From an uncultured Peptococcaceae bacterium (GTDB taxonomy: Bacteria; Bacillota; Peptococcia; Peptococcales; Peptococcaceae): a stretch of 54,602 nt of DNA. A program made the position numbers and the translations under genes. Location of the stretch: positions 1 through 54,602 of the forward strand of contig CALJRU010000066.1 in the NCBI GenBank assembly GCA_937976375.1, written 5' to 3'. Each line of letters starts with the position of its first letter. The first letter of the stretch is position 1. This document shows, piece by piece, positions 23,901 through 31,767 of the stretch. Under the pieces are notes generated by a model. The model saw nothing but the letters and a program-made list of their open reading frames with translations, was not told where the DNA came from and did not search any database.

Positions 23901-24756
23901 TAGTTTAAGGCAAATCACGCGTCATAAACTGTTTTCTTTCTTGACCATTCTTACTATCGCAATAACCCTAACACTTCTTAGTGTTGCGATGCTGGTTGCG
24001 GCAAATAGTTACAATGCTACTCAGAATATTGAAGATCAGCTGAGAATTGTTGCTTTTTTAAAGCAACCGTCGGATCCTGCGAAGAATACGGAATTGATGA
24101 ATAAACTGGAAAAGACTGATCATGTCAAGAATGTTGAATATATTAGCAAAGATGATGCGCTGAATTCGTTAGATGAACAAATGCAAAGCTCTGATTTGGA
24201 TATAAAAGAATCTTTGGAGGGAGACAATCCATTACCAGATTCATTCCAAATTACCGTGGATCAGCCGGAGAATATTGAAGCTGTTGCTAATGTTTTGGCT
24301 CAAGAGGATATTGTGGATAGCATCAATTATGGGCAAGATCTGGTTGATAATGTTGTTAGTTTTAATAAATCTGCTGCAGCATTAGGTGTTTTGGTTATTG
24401 TTCTTATGATTGTTGCAACATTATTCTTAATAAACATTACTATACAGTTAACGGTGAATAGTCGCAAAGATGAAATTCAAATAATGAAGCTTGTGGGCGC
24501 CAAAAATAGTTTTATTCGCATGCCGTTTTTTATTGAAGGTATTATCTTAGGTGCTTTAGGTGCTCTGGTAGCAGGTGCTTTTGTTTGGTGGGGATATGAA
24601 AATGTCTATTCTTACATCAGTGAAAATTTACCTTTTTTGCCATTATTGAATAACAATTACATGATGGTTTTGCTTCTTGTAGCAAACTTAGCAGTGGGAA
24701 TTGTTCTAGGAGCACTCGGTAGTATCTTTGCTGTTCGCAAACATTTGAAAATATAA
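23866..24756 (+). CDS. ftsX: Cell division protein FtsX
   Basis: 296 residues with four membrane segments (about 22-42, 170-195, 225-250, 268-290) and a large external loop between the first two, the standard FtsX layout. TRHKLFSFLTILTIAITL at the N-terminus and KDEIQIMKLVGAKNSFIRMPF before the third helix are typical. The start overlaps ftsE, with GGAGGG upstream. No hydrolase partner follows directly; an EnvC-like gene lies at 15987. Confidence 0.94.
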   Translation: MFLTKTKYTLRDSLRQITRHKLFSFLTILTIAITLTLLSVAMLVAANSYNATQNIEDQLRIVAFLKQPSDPAKNTELMNKLEKTDHVKNVEYISKDDALNSLDEQMQSSDLDIKESLEGDNPLPDSFQITVDQPENIEAVANVLAQEDIVDSINYGQDLVDNVVSFNKSAAALGVLVIVLMIVATLFLINITIQLTVNSRKDEIQIMKLVGAKNSFIRMPFFIEGIILGALGALVAGAFVWWGYENVYSYISENLPFLPLLNNNYMMVLLLVANLAVGIVLGALGSIFAVRKHLKI

Positions 24757-24760
24757 AGGG

Positions 24761-24785
24761 GAAAGCGCACCTATCGTGCGCTTTC
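24761..24785 (+). terminator. Hairpin between ftsX and the phosphorylase gene
   Basis: GAAAGCGCAC (24761-24770), loop CTATC, and the exact complement (24776-24785). Only two T residues follow, so termination may be partial and the next operon may be read through from ftsX. No separate promoter is evident. Confidence 0.6.
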
Positions 24786-24810
24786 TTGCGTAAAAGGAGG
24801 GCATAGTTTT

Positions 24811-25599
24811 ATGGATATTATGAAATGGAAAAATAAAGCTAAGATTGCAATCATCTTAGGATCGGGCTTAAATAATACTGTGCATGAACTGCTAGAAATT
24901 GAAGAAGAGATTCCTTTTTCGGATATTCCAGGTATGCAGTTGGCAACGGCTCCAGGACATGTTGGAAAGTTTATTTTAGGTACCGTTCAAGGTGTTCCTG
25001 TTATAGCCTTGCAAGGACGATTGCATTATTATGAAGGATATTCTATTCAGGATGTTGTTCGACCTATCAAGATTTTTCATTCACTTGGAATAGAAACTTT
25101 GATTGTTACGAATGCTTCTGGTGGTATTAATCTTTCCTATCATGCTGGTGACTTTATGTTGATTGAAGATCATATTAATTTTATGGGTGTTAATCCATTG
25201 ATTGGTGAAAATCAGCAAGAATTTGATCGCTTTCCAGACATGACTTTTACGTATGATAAAAAATACAATGAGATTTTTAAGCGTGTTGCATCAAAATATC
25301 CTGTCGTATTACACAGTGGCGTTTATATAGGTGTAAGTGGTCCAAATTATGAAACGCCAGCAGAAATCAAAGCCTTTCGCATTTTAGGTGCGGATGCTGT
25401 TGGGATGTCGACCGTACCTGAAGTCATCGCAGCTCGCCAAATGCGTATGCGTATTTGTGGCATCTCGTTGATAAGTAATATGGCGGCAGGCGTTCTTGAT
25501 CAAAAGTTGACTGAAGAGGAAGTCTTAGAAGCTGGGCGAAAGGCGCAGCCAGTTTTCAAAGGAATGGTTTCAGATTTTATTCGTGAAATTGGAGGATAA
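24811..25599 (+). CDS. Purine nucleoside phosphorylase (trimeric PNP family)
   Basis: 262 residues. GSGLNNTVHE (phosphate loop), LQGRLHYYEGYS, TNASGGIN, SGPNYETPAEI and SLISNMAAGV match trimeric PNP. The Asn in ISNMAAG corresponds to the residue that selects 6-oxopurines, where methylthioadenosine phosphorylase has Asp, so inosine- or guanosine-type substrates are favoured. It splits nucleosides with phosphate to base plus pentose-1-phosphate. It is first in an operon with mtnA and a class II aldolase. AAAGGAGGG precedes the ATG. Confidence 0.93.
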   Translation: MDIMKWKNKAKIAIILGSGLNNTVHELLEIEEEIPFSDIPGMQLATAPGHVGKFILGTVQGVPVIALQGRLHYYEGYSIQDVVRPIKIFHSLGIETLIVTNASGGINLSYHAGDFMLIEDHINFMGVNPLIGENQQEFDRFPDMTFTYDKKYNEIFKRVASKYPVVLHSGVYIGVSGPNYETPAEIKAFRILGADAVGMSTVPEVIAARQMRMRICGISLISNMAAGVLDQKLTEEEVLEAGRKAQPVFKGMVSDFIREIGG

Positions 25600-25602
25600 T
25601 TT

Positions 25603-26637
25603 ATGGAAAAACTTCAAACCATTCGTTATGACGCATCAGAAAACACAATTTGTATTTTAGACCAGACACGATTACCAAATGAACTAAAAGAAAAAATTTT
25701 AAACAGCGCAGAAGATGTCTATCATTCAATAAAATTTTTAGAAGTGCGTGGTGCACCCCTTATCGGTATAACAGCTGCCTATGGTTTGGCGATGGTTGCA
25801 CAGCAATTAAAGTTTAAGGACATGACTTCTTTTATAAAAGGTATTTTACAAACCAAAGAATATTATGAAAGCGCACGCCCAACTGCGGTAAACTTAGAAA
25901 ATGCTTTAAATAAGATGGTAAAGGATTTAGAATCATGTCCTTCAATTATAGAGGCAAAAAAAATATTATTAGAAAGAGCAGTCCAATTTCATGAAAATGA
26001 TCGATGGATTGGTCAACAGATAGGGCATTATGGAAATCTACTATTAGGCGATCAGGCACAGGTCATGACCTACTGTAATGCGGGTTCACTGGCGACGGGA
26101 AATAGATATGGTACAGCCTTAGCACCAATTTATACAGCGCAAGAGTACGGAAAAAAGGTTTCTGTGTATGCTTGTGAAACAAGACCAATCTTGCAGGGGG
26201 CACGTTTAACATCTTTTGAACTAACATATAATCACATTCCCACGACGTTGATTACAGATAATATGATGGGATGGTTAATGTCGTCTCGACATATTGATGC
26301 GATTTTTGTCGGCTGTGATAGAGTGGCTACAAATGGAGATTTTGCAAATAAAATAGGAACTTATACACTTGCAGTTTTAGCGGAAAAACATCATGTTCCG
26401 TTTTACGTTTGTACTCCGTCGACAACCATTGATTTTTCTGCAAAAAGTGCAGATGATATTGAAATTGAATTTCGTGATCCTGAAGAAGTTCGAAGCATGT
26501 GGTATTGTCAGCCTATGGCATCGCAAGAAGTGACGATATTAAACCCGGCGTTTGACCTAACTCCGGCTGCGTTAGTAACGGGCTATATTACCGAGAAAGG
26601 TATTTTACTACCGCCGTTTTCAAAGGAGTCCTTTTAA
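25603..26637 (+). CDS. mtnA: S-methyl-5-thioribose-1-phosphate isomerase
   Basis: 344 residues, normal length. RGAPLIGITAAYG, catalytic Cys158 (YCNAGSLATG) and Asp239 (GCDRVATNGDFANKIGTY), plus ETRPILQGARLTSFEL, are all in place. It isomerises 5-methylthioribose-1-phosphate to the ribulose form and, in deoxypentose salvage, 5-deoxyribose-1-phosphate as well. It starts 3 bases after the phosphorylase stop and ends 1 base before the aldolase start. Confidence 0.94.
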   Translation: MEKLQTIRYDASENTICILDQTRLPNELKEKILNSAEDVYHSIKFLEVRGAPLIGITAAYGLAMVAQQLKFKDMTSFIKGILQTKEYYESARPTAVNLENALNKMVKDLESCPSIIEAKKILLERAVQFHENDRWIGQQIGHYGNLLLGDQAQVMTYCNAGSLATGNRYGTALAPIYTAQEYGKKVSVYACETRPILQGARLTSFELTYNHIPTTLITDNMMGWLMSSRHIDAIFVGCDRVATNGDFANKIGTYTLAVLAEKHHVPFYVCTPSTTIDFSAKSADDIEIEFRDPEEVRSMWYCQPMASQEVTILNPAFDLTPAALVTGYITEKGILLPPFSKESF

Positions 26638-26638
26638 A

Positions 26639-27232
26639 ATGTGTGTAGAAGAATTATTCCCAGAGTTTCAACCATATGTGGCTTATTTCGTTGAAATATG
26701 TCATCGACTTTATTCTAAAGGACTCGTATGTGCTTATGACGGAAATGTTTCTATGAAAATTGGTGAGCACATCTTAATTACTCCAACGCATGTATGTAAA
26801 GGGGATCTTTCAGTAAGCGATTTGCTTGTTGTTAATGGAGCAGGTGAAAAGTTATATGGTAAGCGGCAGCCAAGTTCTGAAATGAAAGTACATTTGGCAG
26901 TATATAACACATTGCCAGAGCGGAAATGTGTTATCCACGCACATCCGGTATATACAACGGCTGTGTATCGTCACGGAAAAAATGTGGATGTTTCTCTTTT
27001 AACAGAATCTGAAGATACGTTAGGCTTCGTACCGGTTGTTCCTTTTGCTGAACCAGGGAGTCAAGCGCTAGCAGAGGGTGTTAGGGAGGTTATATCGGAA
27101 AAAATTAAAATATGTGTGTTGGAAAAACATGGTGTTGTTGCCAGCGGAGTTGATTTGGAAGAAACATATTTTTTGTTGGAATCACTAGAGAGATTAGCAA
27201 AGACAGAAACTATTATCGCGACTACGAAATAA
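26639..27232 (+). CDS. Class II aldolase (fuculose-1-phosphate aldolase family)
   Basis: 197 residues. Catalytic Glu81 (SSEMKVHLAVY), metal ligands His100 and His102 (IHAHPVY) and His164 (EKHGVVASG) line up with Glu73, His92, His94 and His155 of L-fuculose-1-phosphate aldolase. Given its position after mtnA it most likely cleaves 5-deoxy- or 5-methylthioribulose-1-phosphate to dihydroxyacetone phosphate and an aldehyde. The related dehydratase MtnB is an alternative, but no downstream methionine-salvage genes (mtnC, mtnD, mtnW) are present. CAAAGGAG precedes the ATG. Confidence 0.82.
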   Translation: MCVEELFPEFQPYVAYFVEICHRLYSKGLVCAYDGNVSMKIGEHILITPTHVCKGDLSVSDLLVVNGAGEKLYGKRQPSSEMKVHLAVYNTLPERKCVIHAHPVYTTAVYRHGKNVDVSLLTESEDTLGFVPVVPFAEPGSQALAEGVREVISEKIKICVLEKHGVVASGVDLEETYFLLESLERLAKTETIIATTK

Positions 27233-27265
27233 TAGGTGTTGTAGCTGTTATTTTTTCTTAGGTTA

Positions 27266-27274
27266 TGATAAAAT
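27266..27274 (+). promoter_or_regulatory. Candidate extended -10 element for the HepS-like/tetrapyrrole operon
   Basis: TGATAAAAT: a near-consensus -10 with TGn. No good -35 is seen. The predicted leader of about 27 bases includes AGGGGG before the ATG at 27308. Confidence 0.35.
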
Positions 27275-27307
27275 ATAAATGGTTTGTAAAAAAGGGGGAC
27301 GACACCG

Positions 27308-27946
27308 ATGAATCATGAAAAAGCACTTCGTTTGTTTGCGTCCATTTTGGACGATGATTTAACTGTTGGGAGCAATCATTTGATTGATGATTTACCATCA
27401 GTATTCACGGCGACGGACTTCTTATATTTTTTTGCGCTCAGAGAGCATTTTTGGCCTGAGATAAAAGATGAAGATGAGCGATTAATGATCAGTGTTGCAA
27501 TGACAGAAAGCTATTTAAGTTCTTTGCTTCATGTGTATTCTGGTGAGTACCATTTTGATGAGGTTGAACACCACTTAGAACATTGCATTCTTTATGGAGA
27601 TTTGCTATCGGGTGCGTTCGCAGAAAAGCTGATTCTTTTGGATAGAGTTCATTTGTTGAAAGAGTGGTTAGAGTTACTTCAGAAAATAAATAAACAGTTG
27701 CTCTCCTTCTCTTTGGAAAAACGGAACACAAGGGAGAAAAAAAGATATCTTGTAACATGTTTTGTGGAATTTTTAGCTCCTACTGAAGATTTATCGAAGC
27801 ATGTTGAGGCGGCCAAGCAATTACTGGTGGAGAATACTATGCCTACGTCAGAGTATTCATTTTTCGATTCGTTAAAGCAAGATATTGGTTTTGCCGTTGG
27901 AGAGCAGTGGTCATCAGCTGAAAATCTCAAGGCATTGCGTGAATAG
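27308..27946 (+). CDS. Possible HepS-like component I of heptaprenyl diphosphate synthase
   Basis: 212 residues, soluble, all helical by composition. It is not firmly recognised. The section LYGDLLSGAFAEKLILLDRV resembles the GDYYSGLYY region of B. subtilis HepS (HEPPP_synt_1), and the next gene, 8 bases on, is the catalytic polyprenyl synthase, as in two-component heptaprenyl synthases. It would set chain length and have no catalytic Asp motif of its own, which fits. It could instead be an unrelated helical protein. Confidence 0.5.
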   Translation: MNHEKALRLFASILDDDLTVGSNHLIDDLPSVFTATDFLYFFALREHFWPEIKDEDERLMISVAMTESYLSSLLHVYSGEYHFDEVEHHLEHCILYGDLLSGAFAEKLILLDRVHLLKEWLELLQKINKQLLSFSLEKRNTREKKRYLVTCFVEFLAPTEDLSKHVEAAKQLLVENTMPTSEYSFFDSLKQDIGFAVGEQWSSAENLKALRE

Positions 27947-27954
27947 GTGGACTC

Positions 27955-28932
27955 ATGAAGAATTTAATGCAACAACAAAAAATTAAATCGATTTTAAAAG
28001 AAGTTGAGGCCGAAATAGAGGAACTCGTTGCCTTTGATGATCCTTTTATCAGAGAATGTGCATTGGAGACCATTCAAGCAGGTGGAAAACGCTTACGGCC
28101 AATTTTTGTTATTTTAAGTGCTCAGTATTTTGGCGTAAAAAATACTGAAATTGTAAAATTTGCTTCAATAATGGAATTGGTACACACAGCATCATTAATT
28201 CATGATGATGTTAACGATAATTCCAACTTGAGAAGAGGAAAGCCGACAATTAATGCATCGTATGACAATAATGTAGCGGTGCACATAGGTGTCTATATTC
28301 TTATTGAAGCATTAAAAAACGTATACGATGTATCTCATACTAAAGAATTGTTAAATATATTAACACACACTGCAGTCGAAATGTCGCGTGGCGAAATCGC
28401 GCAATTGGCTTCAATGTATGACACTTCTCAAACAATAGAGTCATATAATTATCGCATTGAACGAAAAACAGCACTTTTGATTGCAATTTGTTGCCAAACA
28501 GGCGCCATCTTAAGTAATGCAACAAAAGATGAAGCAGATGCTTTTTATCAATTTGGACATCATTTAGGGATGGCGTTTCAAATAAAGGATGATCTATTAG
28601 ATTTAATGCCTGAAGATAAAAATATTGGCAAACCGATTGGACATGATTTAAAAAATGGCTTGATTAATTTGCCAACAATCTTGTTATTGGCAAAGGATTT
28701 TCCTGAAAAAGAAGATATTATTCAACGTATTCAAAGAAAGTTTCCTAACGGGCAAGAAGACTTCGATTACATTATTCCGTTTATTTTACAGGAAGACATC
28801 ATTAAAGCATGTGAAGATACCATTATGTACCATATTGATGCTGCAAAAGATATTTTAAATGGATTTGAAAAAAATGAAACACGTTCATTATTGTATGAAG
28901 CAGCAGACTATATTTATGAGAGGTCAATATAA
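27955..28932 (+). CDS. Long-chain polyprenyl diphosphate synthase
   Basis: 325 residues of the trans-isoprenyl diphosphate synthase family. GGKRLRP at 43-49, the first Asp-rich motif HDDVNDNSNLRRG (Asp84, Asp85, Asp88) and the second FQIKDDLLDL are intact. The usual GD in the GDxLxxxA helix reads IGVYILIEA, with Val in place of Asp. Product length cannot be read; a heptaprenyl or octaprenyl tail for menaquinone is most likely, as menA is nearby and a HepS-like partner precedes it. Shares one base with the next gene. Confidence 0.87.
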   Translation: MKNLMQQQKIKSILKEVEAEIEELVAFDDPFIRECALETIQAGGKRLRPIFVILSAQYFGVKNTEIVKFASIMELVHTASLIHDDVNDNSNLRRGKPTINASYDNNVAVHIGVYILIEALKNVYDVSHTKELLNILTHTAVEMSRGEIAQLASMYDTSQTIESYNYRIERKTALLIAICCQTGAILSNATKDEADAFYQFGHHLGMAFQIKDDLLDLMPEDKNIGKPIGHDLKNGLINLPTILLLAKDFPEKEDIIQRIQRKFPNGQEDFDYIIPFILQEDIIKACEDTIMYHIDAAKDILNGFEKNETRSLLYEAADYIYERSI

Positions 28933-29585
28933 TGGCATTTTCATATTCGGTAATGCTTGATTTATCTGGACGAAATGTTTTAGTTATTGGCGGTGGAAAA
29001 GTTGCAACACGTAAGATCCATCGTGTTTTAAAGGCCGGCGCATGTGTAACTGTTATTGCGCCAGAGCTTTGTGAGGATATTTCAAAACTTTTGCAGCGGC
29101 ATGCTTTGCAATACGAACAACGGGCATTTCAATTGGATGATATTGGCGTTTATGCACCATTTCTAGTGTTTGCGGCAACGAATGATTCTGGCTTAAATAA
29201 AAGAATCGCTGAATATTGCAATGAAAATAATATTTTGGTAAATTCTATTACTGAACCGAAAAATGGTAATTTCTCGGTTCAGTCTGAAATAGAAAAAAAA
29301 TATTATGCTGTTTCTGTTTCAACTTTTGGCCAAGGGCCTGGCTTTTCAAAGGCATTGCGTGAGTATATTGAACCTATGCTGGATGAACGATTGGATCTGG
29401 CTGTAGAGGTTTATATCGGCATTCGCCAGTGGCTATTCTCGATGTTGGGAGATACTGATTTAAGGGTGGCTCATTTGCGTCGAATTTCTTTAGAGCACAT
29501 TTGTTCTATGATTGATGAGGGAACTACTGATTATAATGAACTATTTGAGAGGGTGAAGGAATGGCTATCCTGCTCATTGGACTAA
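28932..29585 (+). CDS. Precorrin-2 dehydrogenase / sirohydrochlorin ferrochelatase
   Basis: 217 residues. Rossmann motif VLVIGGGKVATRKIHRVLKAG near the N-terminus, then AATNDSGLNKRIAEYC and the helical dimerisation region (GPGFSKALREYIE), as in the N-terminal half of CysG and in Met8/YlnF. It oxidises precorrin-2 to sirohydrochlorin and may insert iron to give siroheme. It overlaps hemA by 25 bases; CobA, which makes its substrate, is encoded two genes downstream. Confidence 0.93.
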   Translation: MAFSYSVMLDLSGRNVLVIGGGKVATRKIHRVLKAGACVTVIAPELCEDISKLLQRHALQYEQRAFQLDDIGVYAPFLVFAATNDSGLNKRIAEYCNENNILVNSITEPKNGNFSVQSEIEKKYYAVSVSTFGQGPGFSKALREYIEPMLDERLDLAVEVYIGIRQWLFSMLGDTDLRVAHLRRISLEHICSMIDEGTTDYNELFERVKEWLSCSLD

Positions 29586-30844
29586 ATTATAAAAGTGCAC
29601 CAGTTGAAGTACGAGAAAAGGTGTCTCTGTCCAGACCGCAGATCGAAAAGTTAAGCGAAAAGATTCGTCAGGTGCAGTCCTTTTCAGGCTGCACCATTCT
29701 TTCGACTTGTAACAGAACAGAGTTTTACGTAAATGCCGATTCTCCATTTGCGGCACAAGAAAATTTAATTAATTTGATGTGTGAATATAGTGGGTTGACA
29801 CCACGAGTTTTAGCACCATACTTATATATTAAGTTTAATAAAAATGCAGCAGAACACCTGTTTACGGTTGCGGCAGGAATGGATTCGATGATCCTTGGAG
29901 AAAGTCAGATTCAAGGGCAGGTTCAAGACGCTTACGAATATGCGTTGAATTATGGCATCTCTGATAATATCTTGAATACTTTGTTTATGAATGCTTTAAC
30001 AGTAGGCAAACGTGTTCGAACAGAGACGCAGATTGACAGACATACTTTGAGTGTAAGTATTGCAGCTGTTGAATTGGCAAAAGATTATTTTAATGGCTTA
30101 ACGGATCGTACGGTATTGGTATTGGGAGCTGGTGAAACCAGTGAATTGACATCACGTTATTTAATTTCAAATGGTATTCAAAGCATTATGGTTGCCAATC
30201 GTACTTTTGAGCGTGCTCAATGGTTAGCTGGTGAAATTGGTGGGAAAGCTGTTAAATTTACAGAGCTAGATGAATACTTGCCATCGGCAGATCTTATTAT
30301 CAGTAGTACTGCTTCTCCGGTGCCTATTCTTGAAAAAGCTGATCTTCTTCTTGCGCAAAAGAACAGAGAAAAGCCACTGTTGATTATTGATATTGCGGTG
30401 CCGCGTGACATTAATCCGGATGTTGCTGAGCTTGACTATGTGAAATTGTATGATATCGATGACATGGAACGTAAAACAGATGAAAATTTGGTTGCACGTC
30501 AGCAAGAAGCATTAAAAGCAAAAAAGATTGTTAATGAGGAATTGGAAGATTTTTATTTTTGGTTGGATTCCTTGTGGGTCGTTCCAACAATTGTAAAAAT
30601 GCGGTCTCAGATTGAAAAAATCAAGAAAACTGAAATTGAACGTGCAATTAACCGAATTGATCATCCAAGTGAAAGAGAAATTCATATTATTGAACAATTA
30701 GCAAACAGTATTGTTAATCGTTGGCTCCATCGACCAATTATCAATATGAAATCGTTGGCGGGGAAACGGGCTGATAAAATTGATTGTTATATTAATGCAA
30801 TAAATGATTTGTGGGGACTTGAAAATGACAAAGAAAATCATTAA
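29561..30844 (+). CDS. hemA: Glutamyl-tRNA reductase
   Basis: 427 residues. LLIGLNYKSAPVEVREK, the catalytic Cys50 in STCNRTEFY, GESQIQGQVQDAY and a Rossmann NADPH domain (VLGAGETSELTSRYL) are followed by the C-terminal dimerisation helices. It reduces glutamyl-tRNA to glutamate-1-semialdehyde, the first step of C5 tetrapyrrole synthesis. It overlaps both the upstream gene (25 bases) and hemC (20 bases). Confidence 0.96.
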   Translation: MAILLIGLNYKSAPVEVREKVSLSRPQIEKLSEKIRQVQSFSGCTILSTCNRTEFYVNADSPFAAQENLINLMCEYSGLTPRVLAPYLYIKFNKNAAEHLFTVAAGMDSMILGESQIQGQVQDAYEYALNYGISDNILNTLFMNALTVGKRVRTETQIDRHTLSVSIAAVELAKDYFNGLTDRTVLVLGAGETSELTSRYLISNGIQSIMVANRTFERAQWLAGEIGGKAVKFTELDEYLPSADLIISSTASPVPILEKADLLLAQKNREKPLLIIDIAVPRDINPDVAELDYVKLYDIDDMERKTDENLVARQQEALKAKKIVNEELEDFYFWLDSLWVVPTIVKMRSQIEKIKKTEIERAINRIDHPSEREIHIIEQLANSIVNRWLHRPIINMKSLAGKRADKIDCYINAINDLWGLENDKENH

Positions 30845-31751
30845 GGTAGGTTCGCGTGACAGTCAGCTTGCCTTATGGCAGACAAAATATGCGATCGAGC
30901 AATTGAAAAAGGAATTTATTGATTACGAGTTTGAAATTATCGATCTAAAAACCAAGGGCGATAAAATTTTAGACGTATCACTTTCAAAAATTGGCGATAA
31001 AGGATTATTTACAAACGAATTAGAAGCAATGATGCTTTCTGGTGAAGTTGATATGGCAGTTCATAGTTTAAAAGATATGCCAACAACGCTCCCAGAGGAA
31101 TTGGGATTAACATGCTTTTTAACGCGTTATGATCATAGAGATGCCTTATTAACGAAACATCCAGGCGGCATTATGGAGTTGCCGGAAGGAGCCATTGTTG
31201 GAACAAGCAGTTTACGCCGACGTTCTCAATTGCTGGCGATGCGTCCAGATCTAGAGGTGCGTGATTTGCGTGGAAATGTGAATACACGATTACGCAAGTA
31301 TCACGAAGGAGAATTTGATGCTGTTGTTTTGGCTGTAGCTGGGTTGGAACGTTTGGGATTTCATGATGAAATCAATGAACGTTTAGATGATAACATTTTT
31401 ATTCCTGCTGTGGGTCAAGGTGCACTTGTTATTGAATCGCGCAATGATCGAGAGGATCTTTTAGAAAAATTTAAAAAGATCAATGATGATATCACGTATC
31501 GTTGCGTAACGGCTGAACGTCAATTTATGTGCGCGTTGGAAGGTGGCTGCCAGGTTCCAATGGGTGCTTATGCTGTTATTGAAGAAGGACAGATGAAGAT
31601 TCATGGTTTTGTGGGTGCAGTGGATGGCTCAAAAATTTTAAGGGCAGAAATTGTTGGCGCTTCAGATGATTACATGAAAATAGGACAGGCGCTTGCTGAA
31701 AAATTACTCACAATTGGAGCGCGTGAATTATTAGATGAAGTTCGCAACTAA
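30825..31751 (+). CDS. hemC: Porphobilinogen deaminase (hydroxymethylbilane synthase)
   Basis: 308 residues. KVGSRDSQLALWQT, HSLKDMPT, GTSSLRRRSQL, RGNVNTRLRK and the dipyrromethane-cofactor Cys in LEGGCQVPMGAYA are all present. It joins four porphobilinogens into hydroxymethylbilane. The start chosen is ATG 30825, since the GSRDS motif follows at the usual distance; an upstream in-frame start at 30804 would only lengthen the overlap with hemA. Confidence 0.96.
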   Translation: MTKKIIKVGSRDSQLALWQTKYAIEQLKKEFIDYEFEIIDLKTKGDKILDVSLSKIGDKGLFTNELEAMMLSGEVDMAVHSLKDMPTTLPEELGLTCFLTRYDHRDALLTKHPGGIMELPEGAIVGTSSLRRRSQLLAMRPDLEVRDLRGNVNTRLRKYHEGEFDAVVLAVAGLERLGFHDEINERLDDNIFIPAVGQGALVIESRNDREDLLEKFKKINDDITYRCVTAERQFMCALEGGCQVPMGAYAVIEEGQMKIHGFVGAVDGSKILRAEIVGASDDYMKIGQALAEKLLTIGARELLDEVRN

Positions 31752-31767
31752 GTATGAAGGAGTTTTT

